Source of the DNA: Emcibacter sp.
Lineage (GTDB): Bacteria > Pseudomonadota > Alphaproteobacteria > Sphingomonadales > Emcibacteraceae
DNA length: 64,000 bases
Assembly: GCA_021774785.1 (NCBI GenBank)
Contig: JAJFIQ010000028.1
Coordinates: 62,001-126,000 of the forward strand
Direction: 5' to 3'
Of this stretch, positions 41,791-53,841 are shown in pieces. The notes under the pieces are model-generated. The model worked only from the letters and a program-made list of their open reading frames with translations, had not been told where the DNA came from and made no database searches. How positions within the stretch are numbered: position 1 is the stretch's first letter; each line of letters starts with the position of its first letter. The position numbers and the translations under genes are program-made.

Positions 41791-43953
41791 TCAGCCTGCT
41801 TTTGCCTTTACTGCAATACGGTGGGCATGAAGCAGGGGTTCGGTATAGCCATTAGGTTGCGCACATCCCCTGAACACCAGGTCACAAGCCGCTTCAAAGG
41901 CGATACTATTTTCAAAATCCGGGGCCATACTGTCATAGTCCGGGTCGGACTCATTTTGCTGGTCAACAACGGCGGCCATACGTTTCATGGTCCTCATAAC
42001 CTGGGTTTTATCGCATATGCCATGACGCAGCCAATTAGCAATATGCTGGCTTGATATGCGTAGTGTTGCGCGATCTTCCATCAGACCTACATTATTAATA
42101 TCTGGTACCTTTGAGCAACCCACACCCTGATTAATCCAGCGTACAACATAGCCCAAAATGCCTTGGGCATTATTATCAAGTTCAGCCTGTATCTCGCCGG
42201 TCCCAAGCTTTCTGTCTCCCAACAGAGGAACGGTAAGTATGTCATCAAGACTGGCCCGCGCTCGTTTAGACAATTTCACCTGCTCAGAAGAAACCCTGAC
42301 CAAATGATAATGCATGACATGAAGCGTAGCTGCTGTCGGTGACGGCACCCACGCGCAATTGGCCCCGGCCTGTGGGTGAGCAATCTTTGCCGCCATCATC
42401 TGTGCCATTTCATCAGGCTTTGGCCACATGCCCTTGCCGATCTGGGCGCGACCTTTAAGACCACATTCAAGTCCGATATCCACATTCCAGTCTTCATAGG
42501 CACTGATCCATGCCTGTGCCTTGATTTCTTCCTTGGGCAGGAAGGGCCCTGCTTCCATGCCGGTATGGATTTCATCGCCGGTCCGGTCCAGAAAGCCAGT
42601 ATTGATAAAGACCAAACGATCAGATACCGCCCTGATGCATTCTTTCAGATTAGCCGTGGTGCGGCGTTCTTCGTCCATTACCCCGACCTTCATAGTATGG
42701 CGCGGTAAAACCAATGCGTCTTCCACACGTTCAAATAATAGGTTGGTGAAAGCCGCTTCTTCGGGGCCGTGCATCTTGGGTTTTACGATATAGATATTGC
42801 CTTTGCGGCTGTTGGCACCCTGACCTTTTTTATTAAAGTCATGAATGGCGCAGGCCGTTGTTACCATAGCATCCAATATGCCTTCTGGAATTTCATTGCC
42901 TTGCTTGTCCAGAACCGCATTATTGGTCATCAGGTGGCCGACATTTCGGATCAGCAACAGGCTACGGCCCTGCAATGTCATTGTGCCGCCCTTTTCATCA
43001 GTATAGGTACGGTCCCCATTCAGGGAACGACTTACGGTCTTGCCGCCCTTCTCAAAGCTATCCGCAAGATCGCCCTTCATAAGACCCAGCCAGTTGCTAT
43101 AAGCAATAACTTTGTCTTCAGCATCAACGGCGGCGACGGAATCTTCACAGTCCTGAATTGTGGTCAAAGCCGATTCAAGAATGATATCTTTAACCCCTGC
43201 GGATGACTGGGCACCGATGTGATGATCAGTATCTATCTGTATGTCCATATGCAGACCATTATTGCATAGCAACAGGGAGGTCGTTCCACGGTAGCCCACA
43301 AACTGGGACGGGTCGGCCAGTGTGGTAACGCTACTATCTTTTAAGGTTATTTTCAAAGTGCCATCCGTTATCACATAGGCGGTGACATCCCCATGACAGC
43401 CCTGCGCAAGCGGTGCAGCCTGATCGAGGAATTCTGCTGCCTGTTTGATAACCTCAGCCCCTCGGCGGGGATTATAACCGGCCCCCTTTTCCAAACCATT
43501 TTCCTCACCGATAACGTCTGTACCATATAGCGCGTCATAAAGACTGCCCCAGCGAGCATTGGCCGCATTAAGGGCAAAACGGGCATTCATGACCGGCACC
43601 ACCAGTTGCGGCCCTGCTACTGTCGCAATTTCCGGATCAACATTATCCGTCGTTATCATGAAGTCATCACCTTCAGGAACCAGATATCCAATTTCAAATA
43701 AGAAATTTTTATAGGTTTCCATGTCCCCGTCCTGACCATTCTGTGCCTGATACCACGCATCAAGTCTGGCTTGTATCGCATCACGTTTTTCCAGAAGGGC
43801 TTTATTCTTTGGTGCTAGGTCATTAACGATGTCTTCCATGCCGGACCAGAATTGTGCCGGGGAAATATGGGTTCCGGGCAGAACATCATGGGAGACGAAG
43901 TCTTGCAAAACAGACGATACCTTTAAATTTCCTATGGAAATATATTCAGACAT
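41791..43953 (-). CDS. glcB: Malate synthase G
   Basis: 720 aa; [71 protein letters not shown]. Confidence 0.97.
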   Translation of the reverse strand: MSEYISIGNLKVSSVLQDFVSHDVLPGTHISPAQFWSGMEDIVNDLAPKNKALLEKRDAIQARLDAWYQAQNGQDGDMETYKNFLFEIGYLVPEGDDFMITTDNVDPEIATVAGPQLVVPVMNARFALNAANARWGSLYDALYGTDVIGEENGLEKGAGYNPRRGAEVIKQAAEFLDQAAPLAQGCHGDVTAYVITDGTLKITLKDSSVTTLADPSQFVGYRGTTSLLLCNNGLHMDIQIDTDHHIGAQSSAGVKDIILESALTTIQDCEDSVAAVDAEDKVIAYSNWLGLMKGDLADSFEKGGKTVSRSLNGDRTYTDEKGGTMTLQGRSLLLIRNVGHLMTNNAVLDKQGNEIPEGILDAMVTTACAIHDFNKKGQGANSRKGNIYIVKPKMHGPEEAAFTNLLFERVEDALVLPRHTMKVGVMDEERRTTANLKECIRAVSDRLVFINTGFLDRTGDEIHTGMEAGPFLPKEEIKAQAWISAYEDWNVDIGLECGLKGRAQIGKGMWPKPDEMAQMMAAKIAHPQAGANCAWVPSPTAATLHVMHYHLVRVSSEQVKLSKRARASLDDILTVPLLGDRKLGTGEIQAELDNNAQGILGYVVRWINQGVGCSKVPDINNVGLMEDRATLRISSQHIANWLRHGICDKTQVMRTMKRMAAVVDQQNESDPDYDSMAPDFENSIAFEAACDLVFRGCAQPNGYTEPLLHAHRIAVKAKAG

Positions 43954-43989
43954 AAGTTTTTAAACCTTTAAAAGAATTGAGCAGCCTTA

Positions 43990-44050
43990 TTTGCATACGG
44001 CTTAGCAAATTTTTATATACTAACGCTATGCAAATATGAAATTATGCAAA
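43990..44050. promoter_or_regulatory. Cluster of four TTTGCATA/TTAGCAAA/TATGCAAA elements upstream of glcB
   Basis: TTTGCATA 43990, TTAGCAAA 44002, TATGCAAA 44027, TATGCAAA 44043. Confidence 0.5.
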
Positions 44051-44088
44051 ATCATCCCCGATACAGGGGGCACGGGTTCCGGCATTAT

Positions 44089-46248
44089 TTAAACAATTGT
44101 CAGACCATGTTTTGAGAACGGCAGTGACCGAATACGTTTGCCCGTTGCGGCAAAAATAGCATTAGCCACAGCGGGAGCAGCAGGCGGTAGACCCGGCTCT
44201 CCAATCCCTGTCGGTGGTTCGGCGCTTTTTAATATATGAACTTCAATATCAGGTAGTTCACCAAACTTAAGGGCGGGGTAGTCATGGAAATTACTTTGCT
44301 CAACGGCACCATTTTGAATGGTTATTTCACCATCTACCGCCGCCGTCAGGCCATAGATAACCGCACTGATTACCTGAGCTTCAACAATGCCGGGGTTAAC
44401 CACCGTACCGCAATCAACCGCACAGGTGATCTTGTGAATTTTTACAGAACCATCTTCCTGTACAGATATTTCGGCAACTTCGGCCACATAACTTCTGAAA
44501 CTCATTACCACAGCTATACCGCGATAATGCCCTTTGGCCAGCGGGTCATTCCATCCGGCCTTTTCCGCAACAAGATCCAGCACACCAAGGTGACGTTTTT
44601 CAGCTACAAGAAGCCTGCGTCGAAATTGATACGGGTCTTCGCTGCGCATATGGGCCAGTTCATCAATGAAGCTTTCCCGGATAAAACCATTCTGTGAATT
44701 GCCCACCGAACGCCACCAACCAACGGGAACCCCAAGGTCTTTACGAATAAAGTCAACCCGCGCATTGGAAAACCCATAAGGCTGATCGCTTAATCCTTCC
44801 ACCATGACCCTGTCAACTTTATCCATGGGCAGCTTTTCCACACGAGCCAAAATTGATGGCGACGCGAGCCGACATTCTAACGCCAGGGCTTGCCCCGTTT
44901 TTCCGTCAAATGCGGCACGATAACGAATCCTGGAAATGGGGCGGTAAAAATCATGAGCCATATCTTCTTCCCGTGACCAGATAAGTTTAATCGGTCGGGA
45001 TGCCGCCTTTGAAGCCAGAATAGCCTGCTCAATAAAATCCATCTCGAAACGGCGACCAAACCCCCCGCCAAGGAATGTCACATCAACCTTGACCTTTTCC
45101 AGAGGCAGGCCGGTTATTTCCGCACCAACGCGCTGTACATTAGTGGGGAACTGTGTCGGGGCCAGGATATGACAGAAATCATCACGTACATCAGCGGTAC
45201 AGGTCATGGGCTCCATACAGGCATGGGCCAGATAAGGTGTATCATAGACCGCTGTCAGTATTTCATTATTTGTATCTTTTAAAGCGTCATGAACCTTGCC
45301 TTTTTCATGGGCAACCAGCCCTTTCTCATCAAGGCCCATTTGTAGAGTCTCGGAAATTTTATCACTACTCAATTCAGCATGCGGGCCCGGATCAAAGATA
45401 ATATTCAGGGCATCTATGGCCTTGTGAGCCTGCCAAAAGCTATCGGCAATGACAACAACACCAGCCGGAACCGGGACAACCATTCTAACCCCCGGCATGG
45501 CGAGAGCGGCATCTGCATTATAGTCTTTGACCGACCCGCCAAATGTGGGACTTGTCTTTACGGTGGCAATCAACATATCCGGCAATTTTACGTCAATACC
45601 AAAGATCGCCGACCCGTCAACCTTGGCCGCCGTATCTTTCCGTGGTTTGGGTTGCCCTATGATCTGAAAATCATCGACAGACTTTAATATTGGGTTCTCC
45701 GGTATCGGCCTTTTGCTGGCATCACCCACAAGTGCGCCGTAACCAAGGGAGCGTCCACTGGCAGGATGACTAACAACGGCCTTATTGGTTTTGCATTCTG
45801 CAACGGGCACACCCCATTTTTCTGCGGCGGCTTCGGTTAACATTTCACGGGCAGCGGCGCCTATTTGACGAAGGGCGGCATACCATCCGGCGATGGCATA
45901 GCTGCCGCCAGTGGCTTGATCATCCCAACCCACTCTATAATGGTAGGCCTTATCCGCTGAAGCGGTTTCGGCGGTTACTTTTTCCCAATCAGCATCCAGT
46001 TCTTCGGCCAATATCATCGGCAGGGCGGTAAACACACCCTGCCCCATTTCAGAACAGGGCACCTGTATGATGACTGTATCGTCACTGGCAATACTGATAA
46101 AAGCGTTAAAGGTTTGAGTCTCACTATTTTTCCCTGGACGGACGCTATCTTGCGAACATCCTGTTAAGCTTATGCCTAATGTCAATGCCCCTGTTGTAGC
46201 CACGGCAGATAAAAGAAAATTACGCCTGTTCAATTGTGATATCGCCAT
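44089..46248 (-). CDS. Xanthine-dehydrogenase-family molybdopterin-binding subunit (isoquinoline 1-oxidoreductase beta-like)
   Basis: Tat signal [36 protein letters not shown]; start moved from track 46377 to ATG 46248 with GGGAGAT RBS. Confidence 0.9.
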   Translation of the reverse strand: MAISQLNRRNFLLSAVATTGALTLGISLTGCSQDSVRPGKNSETQTFNAFISIASDDTVIIQVPCSEMGQGVFTALPMILAEELDADWEKVTAETASADKAYHYRVGWDDQATGGSYAIAGWYAALRQIGAAAREMLTEAAAEKWGVPVAECKTNKAVVSHPASGRSLGYGALVGDASKRPIPENPILKSVDDFQIIGQPKPRKDTAAKVDGSAIFGIDVKLPDMLIATVKTSPTFGGSVKDYNADAALAMPGVRMVVPVPAGVVVIADSFWQAHKAIDALNIIFDPGPHAELSSDKISETLQMGLDEKGLVAHEKGKVHDALKDTNNEILTAVYDTPYLAHACMEPMTCTADVRDDFCHILAPTQFPTNVQRVGAEITGLPLEKVKVDVTFLGGGFGRRFEMDFIEQAILASKAASRPIKLIWSREEDMAHDFYRPISRIRYRAAFDGKTGQALALECRLASPSILARVEKLPMDKVDRVMVEGLSDQPYGFSNARVDFIRKDLGVPVGWWRSVGNSQNGFIRESFIDELAHMRSEDPYQFRRRLLVAEKRHLGVLDLVAEKAGWNDPLAKGHYRGIAVVMSFRSYVAEVAEISVQEDGSVKIHKITCAVDCGTVVNPGIVEAQVISAVIYGLTAAVDGEITIQNGAVEQSNFHDYPALKFGELPDIEVHILKSAEPPTGIGEPGLPPAAPAVANAIFAATGKRIRSLPFSKHGLTIV

Positions 46249-46249
46249 T

Positions 46250-46708
46250 TTATATCTCCCCTTTATTGCCGGCAGCAAGGTGGATAGCCTTGCGAATACG
46301 GGGATAGGTTCCGCAGCGGCATATATTTGTGATGCTATCATCAATTTCCGCGTCAGTTGGGTGGGGGTTCTCTGCAAGCAGGGCTGCCGTTGCCATAATC
46401 ATCCCCGACTGACAATATCCACACTGGGGAACATCTTCGGCCACCCATGCCTTTTGCACCGGATGAGAGGCATCAGGTGACAGGCCCTCGATGGTTGTGA
46501 TCGCGCCTTTTTGGGCATCACTGACCTGAAGCGAACATGACCGCACAGGTGCCCCGTCAAGATGAACAGTGCACGCCCCGCATTCACCGACCCCACAGCC
46601 AAATTTTGTGCCCGTAAAACCAATGTGATCCCTTATGACCCAAAGTAACGGCGTTTCCGGATCAACATCCACCTCATAGCTCTTGTCATTAATTGTCAAA
46701 GAAATCAT
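46250..46708 (-). CDS. (2Fe-2S)-binding small subunit (isoquinoline 1-oxidoreductase alpha-like)
   Basis: [44 protein letters not shown]; start moved from track 46894 to ATG 46708. Confidence 0.92.
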   Translation of the reverse strand: MISLTINDKSYEVDVDPETPLLWVIRDHIGFTGTKFGCGVGECGACTVHLDGAPVRSCSLQVSDAQKGAITTIEGLSPDASHPVQKAWVAEDVPQCGYCQSGMIMATAALLAENPHPTDAEIDDSITNICRCGTYPRIRKAIHLAAGNKGEI

Positions 46709-47364
46709 TTTCAGCCTCTCAATTTTATATTCTACCCATGTGGTTATAGAAACGATGAAACATGCCCCGGTCACCGTTCCGAACAATTTTGTGGTCTTTA
46801 AAGGGGGACACCATAAAGTAACATAGTTTTTCCCAATCAAACCAATAAGCCCAGATAACTTTCTTATCAAAAATACTCTTATAAATAAAGACAATGCAAT
46901 TATTTTTTAATTTCCAAAAATCAAAGAAACTCACATTCCCATAACGATAAAATAACAGGAAATACCGCCCGACGTTTATGCGCCAGATATAATACCAAAA
47001 TTTATGGGTAGGCTGTATAATCGGTGGGTCATTCTGTATCCCAGAAAGAAGCCATGAATATTGGCGTCAAGACAATCTTTTGGTGGGCATAAGACATCCT
47101 CGTTTCTGCATTTCTGACTTATTTTCTACGCCTTCATAGTTCTGCCATTATTACTGGCAATATTTTCTTTGGCGTTTACGGAATTTAGTTTTACTCGTTG
47201 ATCAAATTTAAATTTAGACATGCTAATATATTGGACATTCTAATATATATGAGTTATAAAAAAACAAAAAAAGTCTTGTCAGAATATAGTTCTAAAGCGT
47301 CTTAACCTATTATAATAAAAACAACTATAAAGCCTACCAATTTCAACTATTGAGGAAAACACCC

Positions 47365-49764
47365 ATGAAAATATCAAGAAAACTCAATGCGCTTGCCGGA
47401 ACAGCAATTGCAACCAGCATGATCATAACCGGCAACGCCAATGCCCAAGAAAATGCTGATGAAAAATTCGTCTTTGAAGAAATACTGGTGACAGCGACCA
47501 AACGCTCATCCTTAATTAAAGATGTTCCCTTTTCCATCAATGCCCAATCGCAGGCAGATATCCAGCGCACCGGGGCTACAAGCCTTGAAGACCTCGCGCG
47601 GAATGTTGCGGGTCTAATGATTCAAAATCTGGGTCCTGGGCAAAGTCAGGTGGCCATTCGCGGTGTTTCTGCGGGTCAGATTATTCGTGACCAGCCTGGT
47701 GTTAAGGAACAGGTTGGTGTGTATCTTGATGAATCTGTTATTTCCCTGTCACTCTTTACGCCGGATATTGATCTGTATGACCTGAACCGTGTGGAAGTTC
47801 TTCGTGGGCCGCAGGGTACATTGTTTGGTTCTGGTTCCATTGGCGGCACCATCCGTTACATCACCAATCAGCCAAACACAGAAGGCTTTGAAGGTAGTGT
47901 GGAAGGTAGCCTTAATGTCATTGATGGTGGCGGCACAGGCGGTCATATCAAAGGCATGGTTAATCTGCCTATTTCTGAAGATAAAGCAGCCGTCCGCGTT
48001 GTTGGCTATCATACTGAATATGCAGGATTTATTGATGCCCTCCGTGAAGGCGGCAGCATTGACGAAAATGTCAACAGCGGATCCCGTTCCGGTGGTCGTA
48101 TTACGGTTTTATTCAAACCGACTGAGAATATAACAATTACACCACGGCTGATTTATCAAGAAATCGACATGGACGGCAACAACCGTCAGGAAGTCTTTAA
48201 CCTGTTTGCCAATACAAACACGACCACACGCCCCCCTGTACAGCTAGGGGAACGACAACAGTTCCTTCTGCTCCGCGAAGGTTTCAAAGACGAAACCCTG
48301 ATTGCAGATTTGAATGTAGCGGTTAACTTCGACGGTTTTGATCTAACATCCGTTACCAGTTATACTGACCGTGATATTCTGGTGAGCCGCGATGCCAGCG
48401 CTTTGACCGGTAGTGTTTCTGTCGATTTGGCTCTTGGCGATGCCGCGACATTACTACCATCCAATTTGCTAGATACAACAAAAGTAGAATCCTTCACTCA
48501 AGAAATGCGGGTAAGCTCCAACGATGATGGCCCCCTGCAATGGGTTGCTGGCGTGTTCTATTCAGATACGGACCGTTTTTATAAACAGTTCTTGCCAACA
48601 CCGGGTTATGATGCTGCTGTTGATGCCGTATTAGGTGCGGGAACTGCGGCGGCTACAGGTGCGGGAATTGCACCTGTTGATTCACCGTTCTTCTCTCTCC
48701 TGCCTTATCAACTGGAACAAATTGCCGCATTTGCCGAAGCAACTTATGATGTTACCGATGATTTGCATTTCACCGCAGGTGGTCGTTATTACGACTATGA
48801 AGAAGTCCGTAGCGTAACGCAGGTTGGCCTATTCGGAAATGGTGTTGTTGATCAGGTTGATAAAACAACATCCAATGGTTTCACACCACGGATTCTGGCC
48901 AGTTATGATTTCAATGATGAAGTTACAATAAATGCGCAGATTTCAAAAGGTTTCCGACTTGGCGGGGTGAATGATCCCTTGAACACGGCGCTTTGTGATG
49001 CGGCTGATCTGGCTATCTTCGGTGGCTTTCAAGACTATGAAGACGAAACATTGTGGAACTATGAAGTCGGCGCAAAGGTCAACACGGGCAACGTAACGCT
49101 GAATGTTGCCGCTTTCTATACCAAAATCTCAAATCTTCAAGTAACCCTTGATGCAGGATCATGTTCTTCTCGGGTTTCCTTTAATGTTGAGGATGCCCAT
49201 TCACAGGGTGTTGAGTTTGAATTAAAAGCTCATCCGGTAGAAGGTCTTGATCTTTCAATAGCCGGTAGTGTGCTTGATTCTGAATTTGATTCAACAGTAT
49301 TGAACAGTTTCGGCGATGTTCTCGGCGGCGTACGTGATGGAAACCGTTTGCCATCCGTTCCCAAATTTAACCTTGCGGCAACAGCAACCTATAGCTTCCC
49401 ACTTGATTCCTTTGGCGATAATACGGAAGGTTATGTTTCTGCTACCTTCCAGCATCGTAGTAGCATCTTCACCCAGCCTTCAGATCAGGAGCCTGGCGCG
49501 GGGACCTTTGTATCCGGGCTGCCTTTCGGTGGCGCATCTGGTAACGATGCCACAACAGTTGATCTTGAACTGGACGCCTATCAAACGCTGAACCTCAGTG
49601 CCGGGATTGCTATGGAAACATGGGAAGTTGTGGCTTCTGTCACCAATGTAACCGATGAGAATGCCAATCTGTCTTTTGACCGCGAACGTGGTGGACGGGC
49701 CCGTCTTGGCTTCCGTACCAATCAACCACGGACATTTGGTTTGACTGTGCGTTCATACTTCTAA
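47365..49764 (+). CDS. TonB-dependent receptor
   Basis: Signal peptide MKISRKLNALAGTAIATSMIITGNANAQ, FEEILVTATKRSSLIKDVPFSINAQ, RGPQGTLFGSGSIGGTIRYITNQ; ATG at 47365 has GAGGA RBS. Confidence 0.95.
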   Translation: MKISRKLNALAGTAIATSMIITGNANAQENADEKFVFEEILVTATKRSSLIKDVPFSINAQSQADIQRTGATSLEDLARNVAGLMIQNLGPGQSQVAIRGVSAGQIIRDQPGVKEQVGVYLDESVISLSLFTPDIDLYDLNRVEVLRGPQGTLFGSGSIGGTIRYITNQPNTEGFEGSVEGSLNVIDGGGTGGHIKGMVNLPISEDKAAVRVVGYHTEYAGFIDALREGGSIDENVNSGSRSGGRITVLFKPTENITITPRLIYQEIDMDGNNRQEVFNLFANTNTTTRPPVQLGERQQFLLLREGFKDETLIADLNVAVNFDGFDLTSVTSYTDRDILVSRDASALTGSVSVDLALGDAATLLPSNLLDTTKVESFTQEMRVSSNDDGPLQWVAGVFYSDTDRFYKQFLPTPGYDAAVDAVLGAGTAAATGAGIAPVDSPFFSLLPYQLEQIAAFAEATYDVTDDLHFTAGGRYYDYEEVRSVTQVGLFGNGVVDQVDKTTSNGFTPRILASYDFNDEVTINAQISKGFRLGGVNDPLNTALCDAADLAIFGGFQDYEDETLWNYEVGAKVNTGNVTLNVAAFYTKISNLQVTLDAGSCSSRVSFNVEDAHSQGVEFELKAHPVEGLDLSIAGSVLDSEFDSTVLNSFGDVLGGVRDGNRLPSVPKFNLAATATYSFPLDSFGDNTEGYVSATFQHRSSIFTQPSDQEPGAGTFVSGLPFGGASGNDATTVDLELDAYQTLNLSAGIAMETWEVVASVTNVTDENANLSFDRERGGRARLGFRTNQPRTFGLTVRSYF

Positions 49765-49778
49765 ACAACAACTATCAT

Positions 49779-49806
49779 ACAGGAGGTGCAAAATTGCATC
49801 TCCTGT
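49779..49806. terminator. Terminator-like hairpin between TBDR and cdd
   Basis: ACAGGAGGTGCAAAATTGCATCTCCTGT near-perfect inverted repeat, no long T-run. Confidence 0.45.
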
Positions 49807-49880
49807 TACCCTACCCTCATCACATCACGGCATCGCAGAAAATTTTACACGCAACTACTAAAGCCCTGCTTGAAAAAGGA

Positions 49881-50294
49881 TCACTCAACCAGTATAAAAG
49901 AATAGGGCAAAAGTTCATCCATGGTGAATGTGCGGTTGCCATCAACATAAACCGGCGTTTCGGGATCAAGGAATTCTGACATAACCTGCCGACAGGCTCC
50001 GCAGGGTACCAGTGATTCTTTAGGAAGCGCACTCCCCTCACGACCAATAGAAATAGCAAGAGCACTGACCTTAGCGTCGGTTGCAGTACGGGCAGAAAAA
50101 AGGGCCACCCGTTCCGCACAACATGTCAAACCATAGCTTGCATTTTCAATATTGGTACCTTTGAATATCTGTCCGTCATCAAGCAATACTGCGGCACCAA
50201 CCGGAAAATCTGAATAGGGAGAATATGTATTTTCCTTTGCCGCCCTTGCGGCCTCAACCAATATTTCTTCTTGTGATTTGCTTTCTGTGGTCAT
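49881..50294 (-). CDS. cdd: Cytidine deaminase
   Basis: YSPYSDFPVGAAVLLDDGQIFKGTNIENASYGLTCCAERVAL, PCGACRQVMSEF. Confidence 0.96.
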   Translation of the reverse strand: MTTESKSQEEILVEAARAAKENTYSPYSDFPVGAAVLLDDGQIFKGTNIENASYGLTCCAERVALFSARTATDAKVSALAISIGREGSALPKESLVPCGACRQVMSEFLDPETPVYVDGNRTFTMDELLPYSFILVE

Positions 50295-50333
50295 AATATT
50301 TCTAGCCTATTTATGAGTTTACGCCCTAATATA

Positions 50334-50349
50334 TATACCGTATGGTAAA
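50334..50349. promoter_or_regulatory. RutR-like operator in the cdd/tdk divergent intergenic region
   Basis: TATACCGTATGGTAAA fits the ACC-N4-GGT core of the RutR palindrome; flanked by third half-site TTTTTTACA. Confidence 0.5.
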
Positions 50350-50406
50350 TTTTTTACACTGTTAAGTTAGGGCCTTTTTCAAGAAATTTCAGGCTCAGGG
50401 AATTTT

Positions 50407-50991
50407 ATGGCAAAGTTATATTTCTATTATTCGTCCATGAATGCCGGAAAATCAACAACCCTGTTGCAATCCAGCTTCAACTATCAGGAGCGGGGCATGG
50501 AAACCATGCTCTATACGGCGGAACTTGATGACCGCTACGGTACGGGGAAGGTCGCTTCTCGCATCGGATTGGAGGCTACGGCCCATACCTTTGATGATAA
50601 AACCGATATATACAGTCAGGTCACCCAAGAACTTAAAAAGCGCAAACTCAGTTGCGTACTGATAGATGAAGCCCAGTTCCTGACCCGGGATCAAGTATTT
50701 CAACTGGCGGCTATTTGTGACCGAATCGGAATTCCGGTGCTGACCTATGGAATTCGTACAGACTTTCAGGCCAACTTGTTTGAGGGCAGCATGCATCTTC
50801 TGGCTTTGGCTGATGAGCTGAGAGAACTAAAGACCATCTGCAAATGCGGACGCAAAGCGACCATGAACCTGCGTACCGATAAGTATGGCAAGGTGATCAG
50901 GGAAGGCGAGCAAACGGACATCGGCGGCAATGACCGTTATGAAGTTCTATGCCGGAAACACTTTATGGAACAGGCTTTTTCTGAAGTATAA
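50407..50991 (+). CDS. tdk: Thymidine kinase
   Basis: [55 protein letters not shown]-terminal zinc cysteines. Confidence 0.97.
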   Translation: MAKLYFYYSSMNAGKSTTLLQSSFNYQERGMETMLYTAELDDRYGTGKVASRIGLEATAHTFDDKTDIYSQVTQELKKRKLSCVLIDEAQFLTRDQVFQLAAICDRIGIPVLTYGIRTDFQANLFEGSMHLLALADELRELKTICKCGRKATMNLRTDKYGKVIREGEQTDIGGNDRYEVLCRKHFMEQAFSEV

Positions 50992-51096
50992 AAACAACTG
51001 ATACGATAATTAAAGACAAGAATTTAACCACGGCATTATACATATAATGAACCGCTCATTTATGTGAGCTATCAAGACTTGTCGACTTATCTGCCT

Positions 51097-51726
51097 TTAC
51101 AGGGTACCAAAAATACGATCGCCTGCATCGCCCAGACCAGGGACAATATAGCTTTTTTCATTAAGCTTTTCATCAATGGCGGCGGTAAAAATATGCACAT
51201 CCGGATGCGCCGCTCTGAGGGCCTTTATCCCTTCTGGTGCCGCCAGAAGACACAGGAAAGTTATTTCCTTGGCACCGGCACTTTTAATTCTGTTTAGAGC
51301 CGTTATGGCTGAATTTCCAGTGGCCAACATGGGATCCACGGTAAGACAAAACCGCTCCCCCAGATAGGGCGGTGCCTTAAAGTAATATTCCACAGCATGA
51401 AGATCTTTTGGGTCCCGATACAAGCCCACATGCCCAACCCGGGCAGAGGGTATCAGGTCAAGTAGCCCCTGTGCCAAACCCTCACCGGCCCGAAGGATAG
51501 AAAATATGCACATGCGTCGACCCGCCAATTTGGGCGATGACATGGCTTGTATGGGCGTTTCAATATCCATATTCACCAGTGGTAAGTGGCGCGTAACCTC
51601 ATAGCCCATCAATAGACTAATTTCCCGAAGCAGAGCGCGAAAATGCGCGGGCGGCGTTTGTTTTTTGCGCATAATTGTCAATTTATGCTTGATCAATGGG
51701 TGATCAATGAGTGTTACACCATCCAT
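51097..51726 (-). CDS. upp: Uracil phosphoribosyltransferase
   Basis: [44 protein letters not shown]. Confidence 0.95.
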   Translation of the reverse strand: MDGVTLIDHPLIKHKLTIMRKKQTPPAHFRALLREISLLMGYEVTRHLPLVNMDIETPIQAMSSPKLAGRRMCIFSILRAGEGLAQGLLDLIPSARVGHVGLYRDPKDLHAVEYYFKAPPYLGERFCLTVDPMLATGNSAITALNRIKSAGAKEITFLCLLAAPEGIKALRAAHPDVHIFTAAIDEKLNEKSYIVPGLGDAGDRIFGTL

Positions 51727-51727
51727 T

Positions 51728-52342
51728 TTATTTTAATACTCCATTCAAGATTATCTGGGTGACAGTTTTTTTGGCCTGTTTGTAGAATTTTTCGTCATCC
51801 AATGTTTTTCCCGTCAGCGTTTCTATTTGTGCTGAAAAGTCAGCATAATGCTGTGTCACGGCCCAGATCATAAATATAAGATGTATTGGCTCAATAGGGC
51901 GAATGAGATCGTCCTTAATCCACCCCTTTATAACACGGGTATCTTCCCCAACAAGCCTCATCAACTCTTCCCCCAAAAGACTTTTTAAAATTGGGGCACC
52001 TTCGAGAATTTCATTGGCAAACACCCGTGAACCGGCGGCATGATCCCGGGAAAATTCAAATTTCTTGTTTATATAATTGGTAATCGTTTCTTCCGGACTT
52101 CCCGTTACCTGCCATTCCATAAGACATTGCAACCATTTATTCAGCGTTTGCTCCAGAACCGCCAAGTAAATTTCTTTTTTGCTCTTAAAATAATAGAGCA
52201 GATTGGGTTTGGACATTCCGGCCATTTCCGCTATCTGATCTATTGTTGCCCCTCGCGAACCATATTTTGCGAATACTTCCGTTCCGGCATCAAGAACCTT
52301 TTGCTGGTTGATGATTTGAATACGGGATCTCTTTTTTTGCAT
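51728..52342 (-). CDS. TetR family regulator, RutR-like
   Basis: N-terminal HTH ([48 protein letters not shown]) and RutR-like C-terminal domain; next to upp/deoA. Confidence 0.85.
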   Translation of the reverse strand: MQKKRSRIQIINQQKVLDAGTEVFAKYGSRGATIDQIAEMAGMSKPNLLYYFKSKKEIYLAVLEQTLNKWLQCLMEWQVTGSPEETITNYINKKFEFSRDHAAGSRVFANEILEGAPILKSLLGEELMRLVGEDTRVIKGWIKDDLIRPIEPIHLIFMIWAVTQHYADFSAQIETLTGKTLDDEKFYKQAKKTVTQIILNGVLK

Positions 52343-52458
52343 GAGTTCTCTTTTATTTTATTCGTTACTTTTTCTCTATTCTTTGGCGACTCTGATATAA
52401 GTTACGCTATCTTTTTTTAAATCTACCCCAGATTTGGCGAAAATCAAATTAAAATTGG

Positions 52459-52483
52459 TAAAAAATTTTACCGTGTGGTAAAA
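52459..52483. promoter_or_regulatory. RutR-like operator in the TetR/deoA divergent intergenic region
   Basis: GGTAAAAAATTTTACCGTGTGGTAAA: three GGTAAA half-sites, core TTTACCGTGTGGTAAA. Confidence 0.55.
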
Positions 52484-52524
52484 ATATTTCCAAATTAAAT
52501 ATCAACCCACCAAAGGAATATGGA

Positions 52525-53841
52525 ATGCTTGTTAAAGAGATCATCCGTAAAAAGAGGGATGGCAAGGAATTATCAGAACAGGAAATCAAAAGCCTGATTG
52601 GTGGCCTGTCTGACAATACGGTGAGCCGGGAGCAGATTTCAGCTTTTACCATGGCCGTATATTTCAAATCCATGACGACGCAGGAAATCAGCGCACTGAC
52701 CAGAGCCATGATCAATAGTGGTCATAAAATTGACTGGCAGCCACAAGATCTCGGCGGCCCTGTGGTTGATAAACATTCCACCGGCGGCGTCGGTGACAAG
52801 GTCAGCATGATGCTGGCACCAATGATTGCGGCATGTGGTGGCTTTGTGCCCATGATCTCGGGCAGAGGATTGGGTCATTCCGGTGGCACATTGGACAAGA
52901 TGGAATCAATTCCCGGATATAATGCAACCCCGGACCTTGGCACCTTTGCCAAGGTTGTTAAAAAAATCGGCTGTGCCATCATTGGACAAACCGCAGAGCT
53001 CGCGCCAGCAGACCGTGTAATCTATAGCGTACGGGACGTGACAGCAACCGTGGAGTCGGTACCACTTATAACGGCATCCATCCTGTCCAAGAAAATATCA
53101 GCCGGTCTGGATGCTCTGGTAATGGATATTAAATTTGGCAATGGCGCCTTCATGGCTACCCAGGAAAGGGCCGAGAAACTGGCGAATTCCATCATTCATA
53201 CGGCTAGGGAAAATGGCATGCCCACCCATGCGATCCTCACATCTATGGATGAGGTATTGGGGCGCACAGCAGGCAATGCATTAGAAGTTATGGAAACACT
53301 TGATTACCTGAGTGGACGGCTGCGGGACGCTAAACTTCATGAAGTAGTCATGGCACTGACATCGGAAATGTTGTTAATGACAAAAATAGCAAAAGACCGC
53401 ACAGAAGCCGAGAAGAAATTACAGGCCGTCCTGGATAATGGCAAAGCCATGGAAATCTTTGCGGAAATGATTTCAGCCCTTGGTGGACCGAAAGACTTTA
53501 CAGAAAGGCCGGAACAATATCTGGCGAAGGCCCCTGTGATCAAACCTGTTTTTGCGCAAGACTCAGGATATATTTCCACCATTGATGTACGCGGAATCGG
53601 CAATCTTATCATAACGCTGGGTGGCGGGCGTTCAATACCCGGTCAGAAGCTCGATATGGCTGTTGGATTAGAAGATGTTGCCCGAATCGGGGAGTATTTG
53701 GATGAAAAAACCCCAATAGCCATGATTCACGCCCGCACTGAAGAAGATGCAAATAAGGTCATATCCCACATGCAGGGTTGCTATACGCTATCCGATGAAC
53801 CACAAATGGCCCCTAAACTCATACGAAAGCTAATGAATTAA
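52525..53841 (+). CDS. deoA: Thymidine phosphorylase
   Basis: DKHSTGGVGDKVSMMLAPMIAACGGFVPMISGRGLGHSGGTLDKMESIPGY, MDIKFGNGAFM. Confidence 0.96.
   Translation: MLVKEIIRKKRDGKELSEQEIKSLIGGLSDNTVSREQISAFTMAVYFKSMTTQEISALTRAMINSGHKIDWQPQDLGGPVVDKHSTGGVGDKVSMMLAPMIAACGGFVPMISGRGLGHSGGTLDKMESIPGYNATPDLGTFAKVVKKIGCAIIGQTAELAPADRVIYSVRDVTATVESVPLITASILSKKISAGLDALVMDIKFGNGAFMATQERAEKLANSIIHTARENGMPTHAILTSMDEVLGRTAGNALEVMETLDYLSGRLRDAKLHEVVMALTSEMLLMTKIAKDRTEAEKKLQAVLDNGKAMEIFAEMISALGGPKDFTERPEQYLAKAPVIKPVFAQDSGYISTIDVRGIGNLIITLGGGRSIPGQKLDMAVGLEDVARIGEYLDEKTPIAMIHARTEEDANKVISHMQGCYTLSDEPQMAPKLIRKLMN

Noticed and set aside
44089-46377. N-terminal extension of the molybdopterin subunit in the ORF track
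   Set aside because: The Tat signal starts at ATG 46248 with a good RBS; the longer start lies inside the upstream gene.
46250-46894. Long N-terminal extension of the 2Fe-2S subunit in the ORF track
   Set aside because: Homology begins at [13 protein letters not shown] (ATG 46708); the upstream 62 residues look like read-through of non-coding DNA.
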